NCBI RefSeq assembly: GCF_001509795.1
Contig: NZ_LLZN01000087.1
Span: 1-24,974, forward strand
Source of the DNA: Streptomyces sp. NRRL WC-3605
Lineage (GTDB): Bacteria > Actinomycetota > Actinomycetes > Streptomycetales > Streptomycetaceae
DNA length: 24,974 nt
Direction: 5' to 3'
The position numbers and the translations under genes were made by a program. The notes beneath the pieces are model-generated. The model saw only the letters and a program-made list of their open reading frames with translations. It did no database searches and was not told the origin of the DNA. Position 1 is the first letter of the stretch. Each line of letters opens with the position of its first letter. Below are positions 8,810-19,053 of this stretch, in pieces.

Positions 8810-9103
8810 TCAGTCTTCGTCGCTGTGGAGCCTGCGTCGAACCGAGAGCAGTTCCACCTCGGGGCGTCCGGCGACCAGCCGCTCGCAGCGGTCCAGTACG
8901 CCGGTGAGGTGTCCCATGTCCCCGGAGACCACCGCGAGGCCGATCCCGGCCCGGCGATGGAGGTTCTGGTGGTCCGTCTCGGCCACGCTCACCGCGTACT
9001 TGCGCTGGAGCTCGGCCACGATGGGACGGACGAGGGAGCGTTTCTCCTTGAGCGAGTGGACGTCGCCGAGGAGCAGGTCGAAGGACAGAGTCCCCACATA
9101 CAT
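8810..9103 (-). CDS. ylxP: DUF503 protein (YlxP-like)
   Basis: A 97-residue protein of the DUF503 family, recognised by MYVGTLSFDLLLGDVHSLKEK at its start and by VSVAETDHQNLHRRAGIGLA in the middle. The biochemical role is not established. Its place between infB and rbfA is conserved across Gram-positive bacteria and suggests a link to ribosome assembly or translation. The ATG at 9103 is the family start, but the upstream ribosome binding site is weak. It is separated from infB by a long imperfect hairpin, so its expression may be set by read-through or by its own promoter. Confidence 0.9.
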   Translation of the reverse strand: MYVGTLSFDLLLGDVHSLKEKRSLVRPIVAELQRKYAVSVAETDHQNLHRRAGIGLAVVSGDMGHLTGVLDRCERLVAGRPEVELLSVRRRLHSDED

Positions 9104-9180
9104 ATGTGTCCGGATGTCCCGCCGGTTCGGGGTACGGGCGCCAGGCTCGGCGCCGATACGGGAACCGTACACGCAACGGC

Positions 9181-9232
9181 CGGGGCCGATCGACGGAGTT
9201 TCCCTTCCGGGAACTCCCGCCGACCGGCCCCG
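9181..9232 (-). terminator. Long imperfect hairpin between infB and ylxP
   Basis: Arms 9181-9204 and 9209-9232 pair over most of their length around the loop ttcc. At least two positions (9189 and 9193) that are A/C mismatches on the + strand are G-U pairs in the - strand transcript, which favours function in the infB direction. The arm begins 14 nt after the infB stop. It may be a partial terminator inside the operon. Confidence 0.6.
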
Positions 9233-9245
9233 ATCGCGTGCTGGA

Positions 9246-12323
<3,078 letters not shown>

Positions 12324-12336
12324 TTCGCTCCTTTTA

Positions 12337-12405
12337 GGTCCGGGTTGCGGCCGGACCGTCGCTACTTCATGGGCGTACTCATCGCGTACTCATCGAGTGC
12401 TCATC
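12337..12405 (-). promoter_or_regulatory. infB leader: small hairpin and 3 x 11-nt tandem repeat
   Basis: A perfect 7-bp stem (12337-12343 with 12351-12357, 7-nt loop) lies just upstream of the infB ribosome binding site. Further upstream is a tandem repeat with an 11-nt period: gcgtactcatc at 12373-12383 and 12384-12394 (identical), and 12395-12405 with two mismatches. The function is unknown. Confidence 0.45.
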
Positions 12406-12469
12406 GCAATCTCGACCTACTTCCGACTCGCGAGGTACCAGGGCCGCACGGGGTTCCGCGCGACGCTTC

Positions 12470-12766
12470 TTACGGTGTTGCCTGCTCGGCAACTGTCGTC
12501 TGCTCGACGTACCGGCGCAACGCCTTTGTGTCGAGCGCTCCCGGGGCACGCAACGCCCTCGTGAACGCCCGGCGGCGTACCGCCTGGTCGAGACAGACCA
12601 GGGCGGGGTGTACATACGCACCCCGGCCGGGCAGCGTACCGCGAGGATCGGGGACGCACTCGTCCTCGATCGCCACGATCCGCAGCAGATCAGCCTTGGC
12701 CGCTCGCTCCCGGCACCCCACACAGGTGCGCTCAGGGCATGCGCGGACGCGTGTCCGGCCAGACAC
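12470..12766 (-). CDS. ylxR: YlxR family RNA-binding protein (DUF448)
   Basis: Small basic protein of 98 residues encoded between nusA and infB, the conserved position of this family. It shows PERTCVGCRERAAKADLLRIV near the N-terminus, then the family motif GRGAYVHP. A nucleic-acid binding role is accepted for the family; in Bacillus it is linked to RNase P. The GTG at 12766 follows GGGGAGG at about 11 nt, a long but workable spacing. It lies 102 nt after nusA. Confidence 0.93.
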   Translation of the reverse strand: MSGRTRVRACPERTCVGCRERAAKADLLRIVAIEDECVPDPRGTLPGRGAYVHPALVCLDQAVRRRAFTRALRAPGALDTKALRRYVEQTTVAEQATP

Positions 12767-12868
12767 AGCTAAGTCTACCTCCCCGTGCCGACCTCACCCC
12801 TTTGGGGCAGGATTCGAACAGTTGCCGGACGATAACCTGACGTGATCTGAGCGACCCGAGGTCCGGAT

Positions 12869-13855
12869 CTATTCCCCGGCCTGCTCGGTGTCCGGCCGGA
12901 TGTCGATGCGCCAGCCGGTGAGCCGGGCCGCGAGCCGGGCGTTCTGCCCTTCCTTGCCGATCGCCAGCGACAGCTGGTAGTCCGGCACGGTCACGCGCGC
13001 CGACCGGGTCGCCATGTCCACGACCTCCACCTTGGAGACGCGGGCCGGGGAGAGCGCGTTCGCCACCATCTCGGCCGGGTCGTCCGACCAGTCGACGATG
13101 TCGATCTTCTCACCGTTCAGCTCCCCCATGACGTTGCGCACCCGGCCGCCCATGGGGCCGATGCAGGCGCCCTTGGCGTTCAGGCCGCTGCGGGTGGAGC
13201 GCACGGCGATCTTGCTGCGGTGACCGGCCTCACGCGCGATGGCGGCGATCTCGACGGATCCGTCCGCGATCTCCGGCACCTCCAGCGCGAAGAGCTTCTT
13301 CACCAGGTTCGGGTGGGTGCGCGACAGGGTCACGGAGGGCCCGCGCACCCCCTTGGCGACGCGCACCACGTACGACCGCAGCCGCATGCCGTGCGGGTAG
13401 GTCTCGCCGGGGACCTGCTCCTGCACCGGCAGGATGGCCTCCAGCTTGCCGATGTCCACGAGCACGTTCTTCGGGTCGCGGCCCTGCTGGACCACGCCGG
13501 TGACGATGTCGCCCTCGCGGCCGGCGTACTCGCCGAGCGTCGCGTCGTCCTCGGCGTCGCGCAGCCGCTGCAGGATGACCTGCTTGGCGGTGGTGGCGGC
13601 GATACGGCCGAACCCGGACGGGGTGTCGTCGAACTCGCGGGCCTCCTGGCCCTCGTCGAGGTCCTCGGGGTCCTCCTTCGCCCACACGGTCACATGCCCG
13701 GTCTCCCGGTTGAGCTCCACGCGCGCGTGTCGGCGGCTTCCCTCGGTGCGGTGGTAGGCGATGAGGAGGGCCGACTCGATCGCCTCGACCAGCAGGTCGA
13801 AGGAGATCTCCTTCTCCCGAACCAAGCCCCGCAGGGCACTCATGTCGATGTCCAC
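12869..13855 (-). CDS. nusA: Transcription termination/antitermination factor NusA
   Basis: Binds RNA polymerase and nascent RNA to control pausing, termination and rRNA antitermination. The 328 residues cover the N-terminal polymerase-binding domain ([11 protein letters not shown] onward), an S1 domain ([21 protein letters not shown]) and two KH domains (HRSKIAVRS...[11 protein letters not shown], then [19 protein letters not shown]). There is no C-terminal acidic-repeat extension, as expected in actinobacteria. The GTG at 13855 lies 2 nt after the rimP stop and has GAGGAGG at 7 nt; an in-frame ATG four codons later is a less likely start. It is probably cotranscribed with rimP. Confidence 0.97.
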   Translation of the reverse strand: MDIDMSALRGLVREKEISFDLLVEAIESALLIAYHRTEGSRRHARVELNRETGHVTVWAKEDPEDLDEGQEAREFDDTPSGFGRIAATTAKQVILQRLRDAEDDATLGEYAGREGDIVTGVVQQGRDPKNVLVDIGKLEAILPVQEQVPGETYPHGMRLRSYVVRVAKGVRGPSVTLSRTHPNLVKKLFALEVPEIADGSVEIAAIAREAGHRSKIAVRSTRSGLNAKGACIGPMGGRVRNVMGELNGEKIDIVDWSDDPAEMVANALSPARVSKVEVVDMATRSARVTVPDYQLSLAIGKEGQNARLAARLTGWRIDIRPDTEQAGE

Positions 13856-13857
13856 GG

Positions 13858-14355
13858 CTACGCCTCCTCTTCCTTCTTGTCCTTGCGGTTGAACTCGACC
13901 TGCACGCGCGCCTTCTCGATCTCCGGGAACGCGAGTCTGCGGCTGGTCGCCTTGCGGCCCTTGACCCCGGGCACTTCGAGGTCGAGACCGTCGTCGTCGA
14001 CCTCGAGGATGCGGGCCACCAGTTCGCCGCCCTCGGCCAGCTCGAACTTCACCAGGCGGTCGACGGCGCGCACGTAGTGGCGGTGCTCCTTGAGGAGGCG
14101 TTCCGCGCCCGGGGTGCCGACCTCGAGGGTGTACTCGCCCTCGCCCATCGCGTCCGTCTCGTCCAGCGTCGCCGAGAGCGCGCGGCTCACATCGGCGATC
14201 CGGTCCAGGTCGGCGCCGGTGTCGGAGTCGACGACGACGCGCAGCACACGCTTGCGTCCGACCGAGTCCACCTCGATCTCTTCGAGGTCCAGTCCCTGGG
14301 AGCTGACGAGGGGTTCCAGGAGTGCTCGCAGCCTCTCGCTCTGGGTGGTGCTCAT
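13858..14355 (-). CDS. rimP: Ribosome maturation factor RimP
   Basis: Needed for 30S subunit assembly. With the ATG at 14355 the protein has 165 residues, normal for the family, and the start has GAGGAG 8 nt upstream. The frame is open to 14475, but that extension (GTGHPQVDG and on) is not family-like. Visible segments are [36 protein letters not shown] (the conserved SPG-like motif reads TPG here) and a charged Lys/Glu tail. It is the first gene of the leftward nusA-infB-truB cluster and is divergent from the lipoprotein gene. Confidence 0.94.
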   Translation of the reverse strand: MSTTQSERLRALLEPLVSSQGLDLEEIEVDSVGRKRVLRVVVDSDTGADLDRIADVSRALSATLDETDAMGEGEYTLEVGTPGAERLLKEHRHYVRAVDRLVKFELAEGGELVARILEVDDDGLDLEVPGVKGRKATSRRLAFPEIEKARVQVEFNRKDKKEEEA

Positions 14356-14575
14356 CCGGGTGACTCCTCGGCCGCGTGTGCTGTTGTGGGATGGGTCGCG
14401 TGTCAGGTCAAAGGGTATCCGGTCGCAGGGTGTGTTGCCGTCCACCTGTGGGTGACCGGTGCCGATGAGTGGCACCGCCGCGCCGCGCGGGTACGGTGAT
14501 CACGGGTCCGCCGGCCCGCTGACCGGGCGGCCGCCGTCGCAAGTGCTTTCGTACGTACTCCCCGAGGAAGTCGCC
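14356..14575. promoter_or_regulatory. Divergent intergenic region, rimP / lipoprotein
   Basis: 220 nt between divergent starts, so promoters for both directions are expected here. On the - strand, TTGACC (14405-14410) resembles a -35, but no good -10 follows at 17-18 nt. On the + strand, TACGGT at 14492 resembles a -10 without a clear -35. No specific promoter is claimed. Confidence 0.35.
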
Positions 14576-15121
14576 GTGCCGTACCCCCCGCCCTCGCGCG
14601 CCCTCCCGGGACCGCGCAGAAGAACCCTGCTCGCCTCGGCCGCCGGAGCCGCGCTGCTGGCGGGCTGCTCCCCGGCGTCCGACGACCCGGACGGCGGTAC
14701 GGGCGGCAGTCCGTCGCTCGCCGAACGGGCACGCGCGCGTGCGGCCCGGGACAGCGAGGGTCTGGTCGGGCGGTACGACGCCGTCCTCGCCGCCCATCCG
14801 GCGCTGGAGGGGCTGGTGGCCCCGCTGCGGGCGGAGGCGGCCCGGCATGTGGAGGCGTTCGGCGGGGGCGCGTCCGGGGCGTCGCCCTCCGCCTCCCCCT
14901 CAGGCTCCGGCTCCCCGTCGCCCTCCGCCTCGGCCCCGGTCCCGGCGGTGCCCTCGGACGAGCGGGATGCGCTGGCCGAACTGGCCGCAGCCGAACGGAC
15001 CCTCGCGGACCAGCGGGCCAAGACCCTGCTGGAGATGCCCGGTGAACTGGCCCGCCTGCTCGCCTCGGTGGCGGCGGCCGGCGCCGCGCACGCGTTCCTG
15101 CTGACGGAGGGTGCCAAGTGA
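14576..15121 (+). CDS. Predicted lipoprotein, possibly Tat-exported, with Ser/Pro linker
   Basis: With the GTG at 14576 (GAGGA about 8 nt upstream) the protein has 181 residues and a compact signal: PRRRTLL, a hydrophobic Ala/Leu run, and the lipobox LLAGC with Cys31. The consecutive arginines suggest Tat export. An earlier ATG at 14459 would put ~39 extra residues before the signal and is disfavoured. The mature part is helical (GLVGRYDAVLAAHPALEGLV), split by a Ser/Pro/Gly linker rich in SPSAS units, then more helix (DERDALAELAAAERTLAD). It ends in GTGA, overlapping the DUF4439 gene by 4 bp, so the two are probably coupled. No function is known to me; a partner of the ferritin-like protein is inferred. 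Confidence 0.8.
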   Translation: MPYPPPSRALPGPRRRTLLASAAGAALLAGCSPASDDPDGGTGGSPSLAERARARAARDSEGLVGRYDAVLAAHPALEGLVAPLRAEAARHVEAFGGGASGASPSASPSGSGSPSPSASAPVPAVPSDERDALAELAAAERTLADQRAKTLLEMPGELARLLASVAAAGAAHAFLLTEGAK

Positions 15122-15600
15122 GCGACACCGACGAGGCGAACAAGGCGAGCAAGGCGGCGGTGACGGCGCTTCAGGCGGCGCTGGCCGCCGAGCACGCGGC
15201 CGTCTACGGGTACGGCGTGGTCGGCGGCCGGATCGGCGAGGAGCGGCGCTCCGACGCGCGGGCCGCGTACGAGGCCCACCGGGCGCGGCGGGACGCGCTG
15301 GCGCGCGCGGTGCGCGACCTGGGCGCCGACCCGGTCGCCGCGAGCGCCGGGTACGCGCTGCCGTTCCCGGTGACGGACCGGGCCACGGCGGCGCTGTTCG
15401 CCGCCGAACTGGAGAGCCGGGTGGCCGGTGTGTACGCGGACCTGGTGCGCGCCGCCCGGGGCGAACTGCGCGGCACGGCCGCCGAGGCGCTGCGGGAGGC
15501 GGCGGTCCGGGCGGTGCGCTGGCGGGGCGGGAGCGTAGCCTTCCCTGGGCTCGCGGAGCGGGCGGACACGTCGGCCACGCCGGCGGCGCCCACCGCGTGA
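15118..15600 (+). CDS. DUF4439 ferritin-like domain protein
   Basis: A 160-residue, all-helical protein of the ferritin-like DUF4439 family. It shows ALAAEHAAVYGYGVVGG (Glu25, His26, Tyr30), YEAHRARRD (Glu52, His54) and ALFAAELESRVAGVYADLV (Glu97, Glu99), which could be ligands of a metal or di-iron centre in the four-helix bundle. Metal binding itself is inferred. The GTG at 15118 overlaps the lipoprotein stop (GTGA) and has GGAGG 7 nt upstream. The pairing of this family with a neighbour next to rimP appears conserved in mycobacteria. Confidence 0.85.
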   Translation: MSDTDEANKASKAAVTALQAALAAEHAAVYGYGVVGGRIGEERRSDARAAYEAHRARRDALARAVRDLGADPVAASAGYALPFPVTDRATAALFAAELESRVAGVYADLVRAARGELRGTAAEALREAAVRAVRWRGGSVAFPGLAERADTSATPAAPTA

Positions 15601-15648
15601 CGCGGGCCGCAGGACACCGACGGGCAGGACGGAAGGGACGACTCGCGC

Positions 15649-16548
15649 ATGGCTTTCGAACCGCCGCAGCGTCTGGTCAGGGCGCTCGGTGAGACGGCCC
15701 CGGACGGCGACGCCTGGCTGGAGGAGCTGCCGCGGGCGGCCCGGCAGGCCGTCGAGCTGCGCGAGTTGACGGTGGAGCGGGTGCAGCTGCCGGGTGGCCG
15801 CAGCAGCCTCGTGGTGCTGGTCCGGCGGGCCGACGGCACCCCGGCGGTGCTGAAGCTGGCCCCGCCCCGCGCCCGTCCGGAGAGCGAGCGGGCCGCGCTC
15901 GCGCACTGGGGCGGCACCGGTGCCGTCCAGCTGATCGAGCCGTTCGTGACCGAGGGCGTACTGCTGCTGGAGCGGCTGCGCCCGGACCGGTCGGTGCGGT
16001 CGCTGCCGGAGGCGAAGGCGCTGCTGGAGGCGGCGGGGACGCTGCGGCGGCTGTGGGTGGAACCCCCGGAGGGGCACCCCTTCGAGACGGTCGCGGAGCG
16101 CACGGGACGGCAGTCGGAGGCGATGCGGGCGACCGCGGCGGAGCACGGCGAGGTGGCGGTGCTGGTCGACGCCGCGCTCGCGGCCCGGGACGAACTGCTG
16201 GCGGCCCCGCCGGAACGCCAGCTGCTGCACGGCACGTTCCGGCAGAGCAAGGTCCTCGCCGGGGAGCGGATGCCGTGGCTGGCGGTCGGGCCGGACCCGG
16301 TGGTCGGCGAGTGTGCGTTCGATCTGGCGCGGCTGGTGCGGGACCGGGTGGAGGACCTGATCGCCGCCCCGTCGGGCGCGTCGACGACGCGCCGCAGGGT
16401 CAAGCGCCTCGCCGAGTCCCTGGAGGTCGACCAGGAGCGGCTGCGCGGGTGGACGCTGTTCCGCGCCGTGGAGTCGGGTGTGCGGGCGCTGCGGGTCGGC
16501 CGGCCGCAGGACGCCGAGCTGCTCCTGGAGTTCGCGAGCTGGCTGTAG
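15649..16548 (+). CDS. Aminoglycoside-phosphotransferase-like pseudokinase
   Basis: A 299-residue protein with the fold pattern of aminoglycoside/streptomycin 6-phosphotransferases. It has an N-lobe ending in AVLKLAPP with a possible ATP-site Lys, then ESERAALAHWGG, GVLLLERL and LLHGTFRQSKVLAG...WLAVGPDPVVGECAFDLARLV. In active relatives the loop reads HGDxHxxN and the next strand carries a metal-binding Asp (IDPKP). Here the catalytic Asp is Thr196, the Asn position is Lys201, and the metal Asp is Gly214. It is therefore probably a pseudokinase and should not be called a resistance gene. The ATG at 15649 has a weak, distant GGAAGG. It follows the DUF4439 gene by 48 nt and is ended by a perfect 15-bp hairpin. 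Confidence 0.75.
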   Translation: MAFEPPQRLVRALGETAPDGDAWLEELPRAARQAVELRELTVERVQLPGGRSSLVVLVRRADGTPAVLKLAPPRARPESERAALAHWGGTGAVQLIEPFVTEGVLLLERLRPDRSVRSLPEAKALLEAAGTLRRLWVEPPEGHPFETVAERTGRQSEAMRATAAEHGEVAVLVDAALAARDELLAAPPERQLLHGTFRQSKVLAGERMPWLAVGPDPVVGECAFDLARLVRDRVEDLIAAPSGASTTRRRVKRLAESLEVDQERLRGWTLFRAVESGVRALRVGRPQDAELLLEFASWL

Positions 16549-16556
16549 GCCGGGAG

Positions 16557-16595
16557 CCGCGCCCCCCTGCGGGGAGCTCTCGCAGGGGGGCGCGG
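16557..16595. terminator. Strong intrinsic terminator
   Basis: Perfect 15-bp stem (16557-16571 with 16581-16595) and 9-nt loop, starting 8 nt after the pseudokinase stop. It also lies downstream of the converging 16649-17161 gene, so it can act in both directions. Confidence 0.9.
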
Positions 16596-16648
16596 TGGGT
16601 CCGGCCGACGTGCCTCCCGAGCCTGCCGGCCGGAGTCCGGCGGGGTGT

Positions 16649-17161
16649 TCAGCGGTCGTCGGGGGCCGTCGCGAACAGCATGCCCTCCATGGCCAGCAGC
16701 CGCGTGTGCCGCCGCAGATGGGCCGCCTGGTCGCCGCCCCCGTGACCGTGCGGTCCCGCGGCGTGCGGGGCGTACGGGATGTGCGCGAACTGCGCCAGGT
16801 CGGCCGGGTGCAGGGGCCAGGACAGCTGCCGGCCGCCCGCCTCGATACCGAGCTGGTGGATGCCGTCGGCGCCCCGGGTGAGGACGGCGCTCGCCGGGTG
16901 CAGGGCGGCCAGCCAGGCCAGCAGCTGGGCGCGTTCGAGCCGTACGCGGGTCAGGTCCCGCTCGTAGGAGTCGGCGTAGCGCTGCCAGCGGTCGCGCTCC
17001 TGCCGGCACAGGTCCAGTTCCCGCTCGCACGGCCGCCGGGGCGGGCGAGCCGGCCGGAGCCCGCGCCACAGCGCGGTGGCCGCCCGGCGCAGGCGTCCCG
17101 CAGGCCGGGGGCCGCCGGGCGCGGGCTCGTGGGACGGCAAGGACGAGGGGGACGTGGGCAT
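16649..17161 (-). CDS. Unknown coiled-coil protein with His/Gly-rich stretch
   Basis: A 170-residue protein that I do not recognise. Residues 1-40 are Pro/Arg-rich. A charged heptad-like helix spans about 46-80 (ERELDLCRQERDRWQRYADS). Then come AALHPASAVLTRGADGIHQL, GRQLSWPLHPADLAQFAHIP and a His/Gly-rich stretch (GPHGHGGGD), ending in LLAMEGMLFATAPDD. The GIHxLxI...SWPLHP segment looks like a conserved core. The ATG at 17161 has GGAG 6 nt upstream; the frame is open to 17290, but the extension is low-complexity. It lies about 200 nt downstream of the WhiB-like gene on the same strand and may be its transcriptional neighbour. Confidence 0.65.
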   Translation of the reverse strand: MPTSPSSLPSHEPAPGGPRPAGRLRRAATALWRGLRPARPPRRPCERELDLCRQERDRWQRYADSYERDLTRVRLERAQLLAWLAALHPASAVLTRGADGIHQLGIEAGGRQLSWPLHPADLAQFAHIPYAPHAAGPHGHGGGDQAAHLRRHTRLLAMEGMLFATAPDDR

Positions 17162-17359
17162 CGGGTACTCCGTGACGGTGGACGAACGGCCGCGCACCGG
17201 GGCGCCGGGCACTGCGGCGCGGCACGCGGACGGGGGCGGGCGGCGGCGTGGGAGGGGTGCGCGGGGCGGGGGCGCGGAAGGCCTGGACATGCGGTTCTCC
17301 GGAGACGGTCGGCGAACGGGCGGTGGCCCGGGGCGGCGGACGGCCCTGGGCGACGCGGG

Positions 17360-18355
17360 TCAGGCGGGCGGACGCGGAGGACGGGCACGGGTGGACCCGG
17401 TACGGCGATAGCGCCCTGCCTCATGGGTGTTGGCGGCCCGGCACGCCGCGTCGACGGGCTCGCCCCGCCGCAGATGCCGCTGGTAGGCGGCGCGCGTGCC
17501 ACAGGGCGCCGGTCGTATGCGCGCGGGCGCATCGCCCCGCTCCGGCGTCCGTGTCGCGGGCTGGGGCTCCTCGCCGGACCTGGAGTGCGACGCCTCGGTC
17601 GCGCACCGGCCGGCGGCGGGCGGGATCCCCTCCGCCGGGGCGAGCGGCACCGGACCGGGCGGGACGGCGTGGTCGGCCGGGTTGTCCCCGGGCAGGGGCG
17701 GCACACGACCGAACGGCACACGGCCGAACGGCACACGGTCGGACGGACCGGACTCGGAGGGGCTTGACTCGAATGAGCCGGACTCAGACGGGCCGGACTC
17801 GGACGGGCTGGACTCGGGCTCGGACAGGCCGGACTCGGACTCGGACAGGCCGGACTCGGACAGACCAGACCCGGATAGGGCGGACTCGGACGGGTTGGAC
17901 TGGGACGAGACGGACTCGGGATCGGGCAGGTCGGACTGGGACGAGACGGTCCCGGACAGGCCGGCCGCCGTGGACGGACGCCGGCCGGAGACGGCCCGGG
18001 TCGCCTCCCTCGCACGGGATGACGCGCGCTCGGGCAGGGCGGTCGGCGCGAGCCGGGGCGCCGGGGCGGGGAGCACCGGCGAGGGCGGCGCCGCCGGCGG
18101 GTGTCCCGCCTGTTCCATGGCGTGCCGCTGGGGGCCGGTGAGGCCCGCGACGACGCCCTGCCGGCGGCATCGGGGCAGGCCCCGCTCCCGTCGCAGCACG
18201 GCGTCCCGGCACGGTTCGAGCACGGGGCAGAGTGCGCAGATCGCGATCGCGAGGGGCCAGGTGCGGCGGGTGAACCACAGATCGGCGTCCCACTCCCGGC
18301 AGGCCGCGCGCAGTTCCCAGATCCGTGAGCCGCCGTCGGGTACCGCCGGGGTCAT
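17360..18355 (-). CDS. Atypical WhiB-like protein with Ser-rich linker and C-terminal Cys motif
   Basis: A 331-residue Wbl-family protein. The N-terminal domain has the four cluster cysteines Cys19, Cys40, Cys43 and Cys49 (AACREWDADLWF, CALCPVLEPC), expected to hold a 4Fe-4S cluster. The following turn reads QGVVAGLTGPQR in place of the usual G(V/I)WGG, so the Trp is missing. A long Ser/Glu/Gly/Pro repeat region (about 135-200) is followed by CGTRAAYQRHLRRGEPVDAAC, a Cys-containing motif that I associate with DNA-binding or phage-like actinobacterial proteins. The ATG at 18355 overlaps the upstream stop as ATGA and has little ribosome binding site of its own, so translation is probably coupled. 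Wbl proteins usually act with a sigma factor; here an ECF sigma factor is encoded two genes upstream. Confidence 0.8.
   Translation of the reverse strand: MTPAVPDGGSRIWELRAACREWDADLWFTRRTWPLAIAICALCPVLEPCRDAVLRRERGLPRCRRQGVVAGLTGPQRHAMEQAGHPPAAPPSPVLPAPAPRLAPTALPERASSRAREATRAVSGRRPSTAAGLSGTVSSQSDLPDPESVSSQSNPSESALSGSGLSESGLSESESGLSEPESSPSESGPSESGSFESSPSESGPSDRVPFGRVPFGRVPPLPGDNPADHAVPPGPVPLAPAEGIPPAAGRCATEASHSRSGEEPQPATRTPERGDAPARIRPAPCGTRAAYQRHLRRGEPVDAACRAANTHEAGRYRRTGSTRARPPRPPA
17755..17955 (-). repeat. 15-bp tandem-like coding repeat in the WhiB-like gene
   Basis: Imperfect copies of ggactcggacgggcc, sometimes lengthened by 6 bp, run for about 200 bp. On the - strand they encode SESG/SESGPSESG units that form the disordered linker. 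Copy number is likely to vary between strains. Confidence 0.8.
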
Positions 18356-19053
18356 CCGGCCGGCTCGGGCGGGGACGTGCGGTCCCCGGCGCGGCGGGCG
18401 TCGCACACCGGGGACAGAGGGCCCAGGTGGGCCGCCACATTGGCCAGGGAGCACCGCTCGGGGCGCCCGTCCAGGGAGAGCAGGGGCATCCCGTCGGGCC
18501 GCCGGCAGCCCTGGAAGTACCAGACGTCGCCGTGGGCGTCGCGCAGCGGGGAGGCGAGGTCGTAGGTGGCGTCGCCGACGCGGAAGGGGCGGCGCCCCCG
18601 CCGTCGCGGCGCGGCGCCGTGGGCCACCACGGTGACGCGGACACCGTCGCGTTCGCCCTCGCCGACCAGGGTGTGGGGGCGGCCGCCCTCCCCGACGACG
18701 GTGATGTGGAAGTAGGCGCGCCAGCGTGTCCAGCACTCGGCGCCGTCCACGCGCAGCACGACCCGGACCCGGTCGCCGTCCACGCGGACGTCGGAGGGGC
18801 CCGCGTGCCCGGCGAGGTGGCGTTCGACCGCGCGGGCGACGGAGCGCGCGCGGGCGCAGGAGGCGTCCCAGGCCAGCGCCTTGCGCTCCAGGTCGGTGAG
18901 CGGGCGCGGCCCGCGGGACCACCTGCCCTCCGCGGTGCGGTGCAGCACGGTGCCCTGGGGCCGGCCGGGGCCGAGGGTCGGGGTGACGGCGGCGGGTCCG
19001 GAGTCCACGGACCGCAGGACCGCGCCGCCGGCCCGGGAGTTGTCGGCGTTCAC
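18352..19053 (-). CDS. Unknown protein between ECF sigma factor and WhiB-like gene
   Basis: A 233-residue protein. A helical part (LTDLERKALAWDASCARARS) precedes a beta-rich region (VRVVLRVDGAECWTRWRAYF, then GVRVTVVAHG). A C-terminal segment follows, with YDLASPLRDAHGDVWYFQG, MPLLSLDGRPERCSLANV and GPLSPVCD. I cannot assign a function; it may belong to a Streptomyces family usually found beside WhiB-like genes. Both ends overlap neighbours by 4 bp: its GTG at 19053 overlaps the sigma-factor stop (GTGA), and its stop overlaps the WhiB-like start (ATGA). This three-gene coupling suggests a fixed stoichiometry. A sigma-factor or Wbl modulator is possible, but no zinc anti-sigma (HxxxCxxC) motif is present. 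Confidence 0.8.
   Translation of the reverse strand: MNADNSRAGGAVLRSVDSGPAAVTPTLGPGRPQGTVLHRTAEGRWSRGPRPLTDLERKALAWDASCARARSVARAVERHLAGHAGPSDVRVDGDRVRVVLRVDGAECWTRWRAYFHITVVGEGGRPHTLVGEGERDGVRVTVVAHGAAPRRRGRRPFRVGDATYDLASPLRDAHGDVWYFQGCRRPDGMPLLSLDGRPERCSLANVAAHLGPLSPVCDARRAGDRTSPPEPAG

Noticed and set aside
12785..12830. tRNA T-loop-like sequence (gttcgaatcc on the - strand) between nusA and ylxR
   Set aside because: The flanking bases do not form a T stem, and no acceptor or anticodon arms are found around it.
14356..14475. Longer RimP starting at 14475
   Set aside because: The extra 40 residues have no family similarity, and the ATG at 14355 has GAGGAG at ideal spacing.
14459..14575. Earlier ATG for the lipoprotein
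   Set aside because: It would place about 39 non-signal residues before the Arg-rich start of the signal peptide; the GTG at 14576 fits a normal lipoprotein signal.
15649..16548. Aminoglycoside resistance kinase
   Set aside because: The catalytic Asp and the metal-binding Asp are replaced by Thr and Gly, so enzymatic resistance is unlikely.
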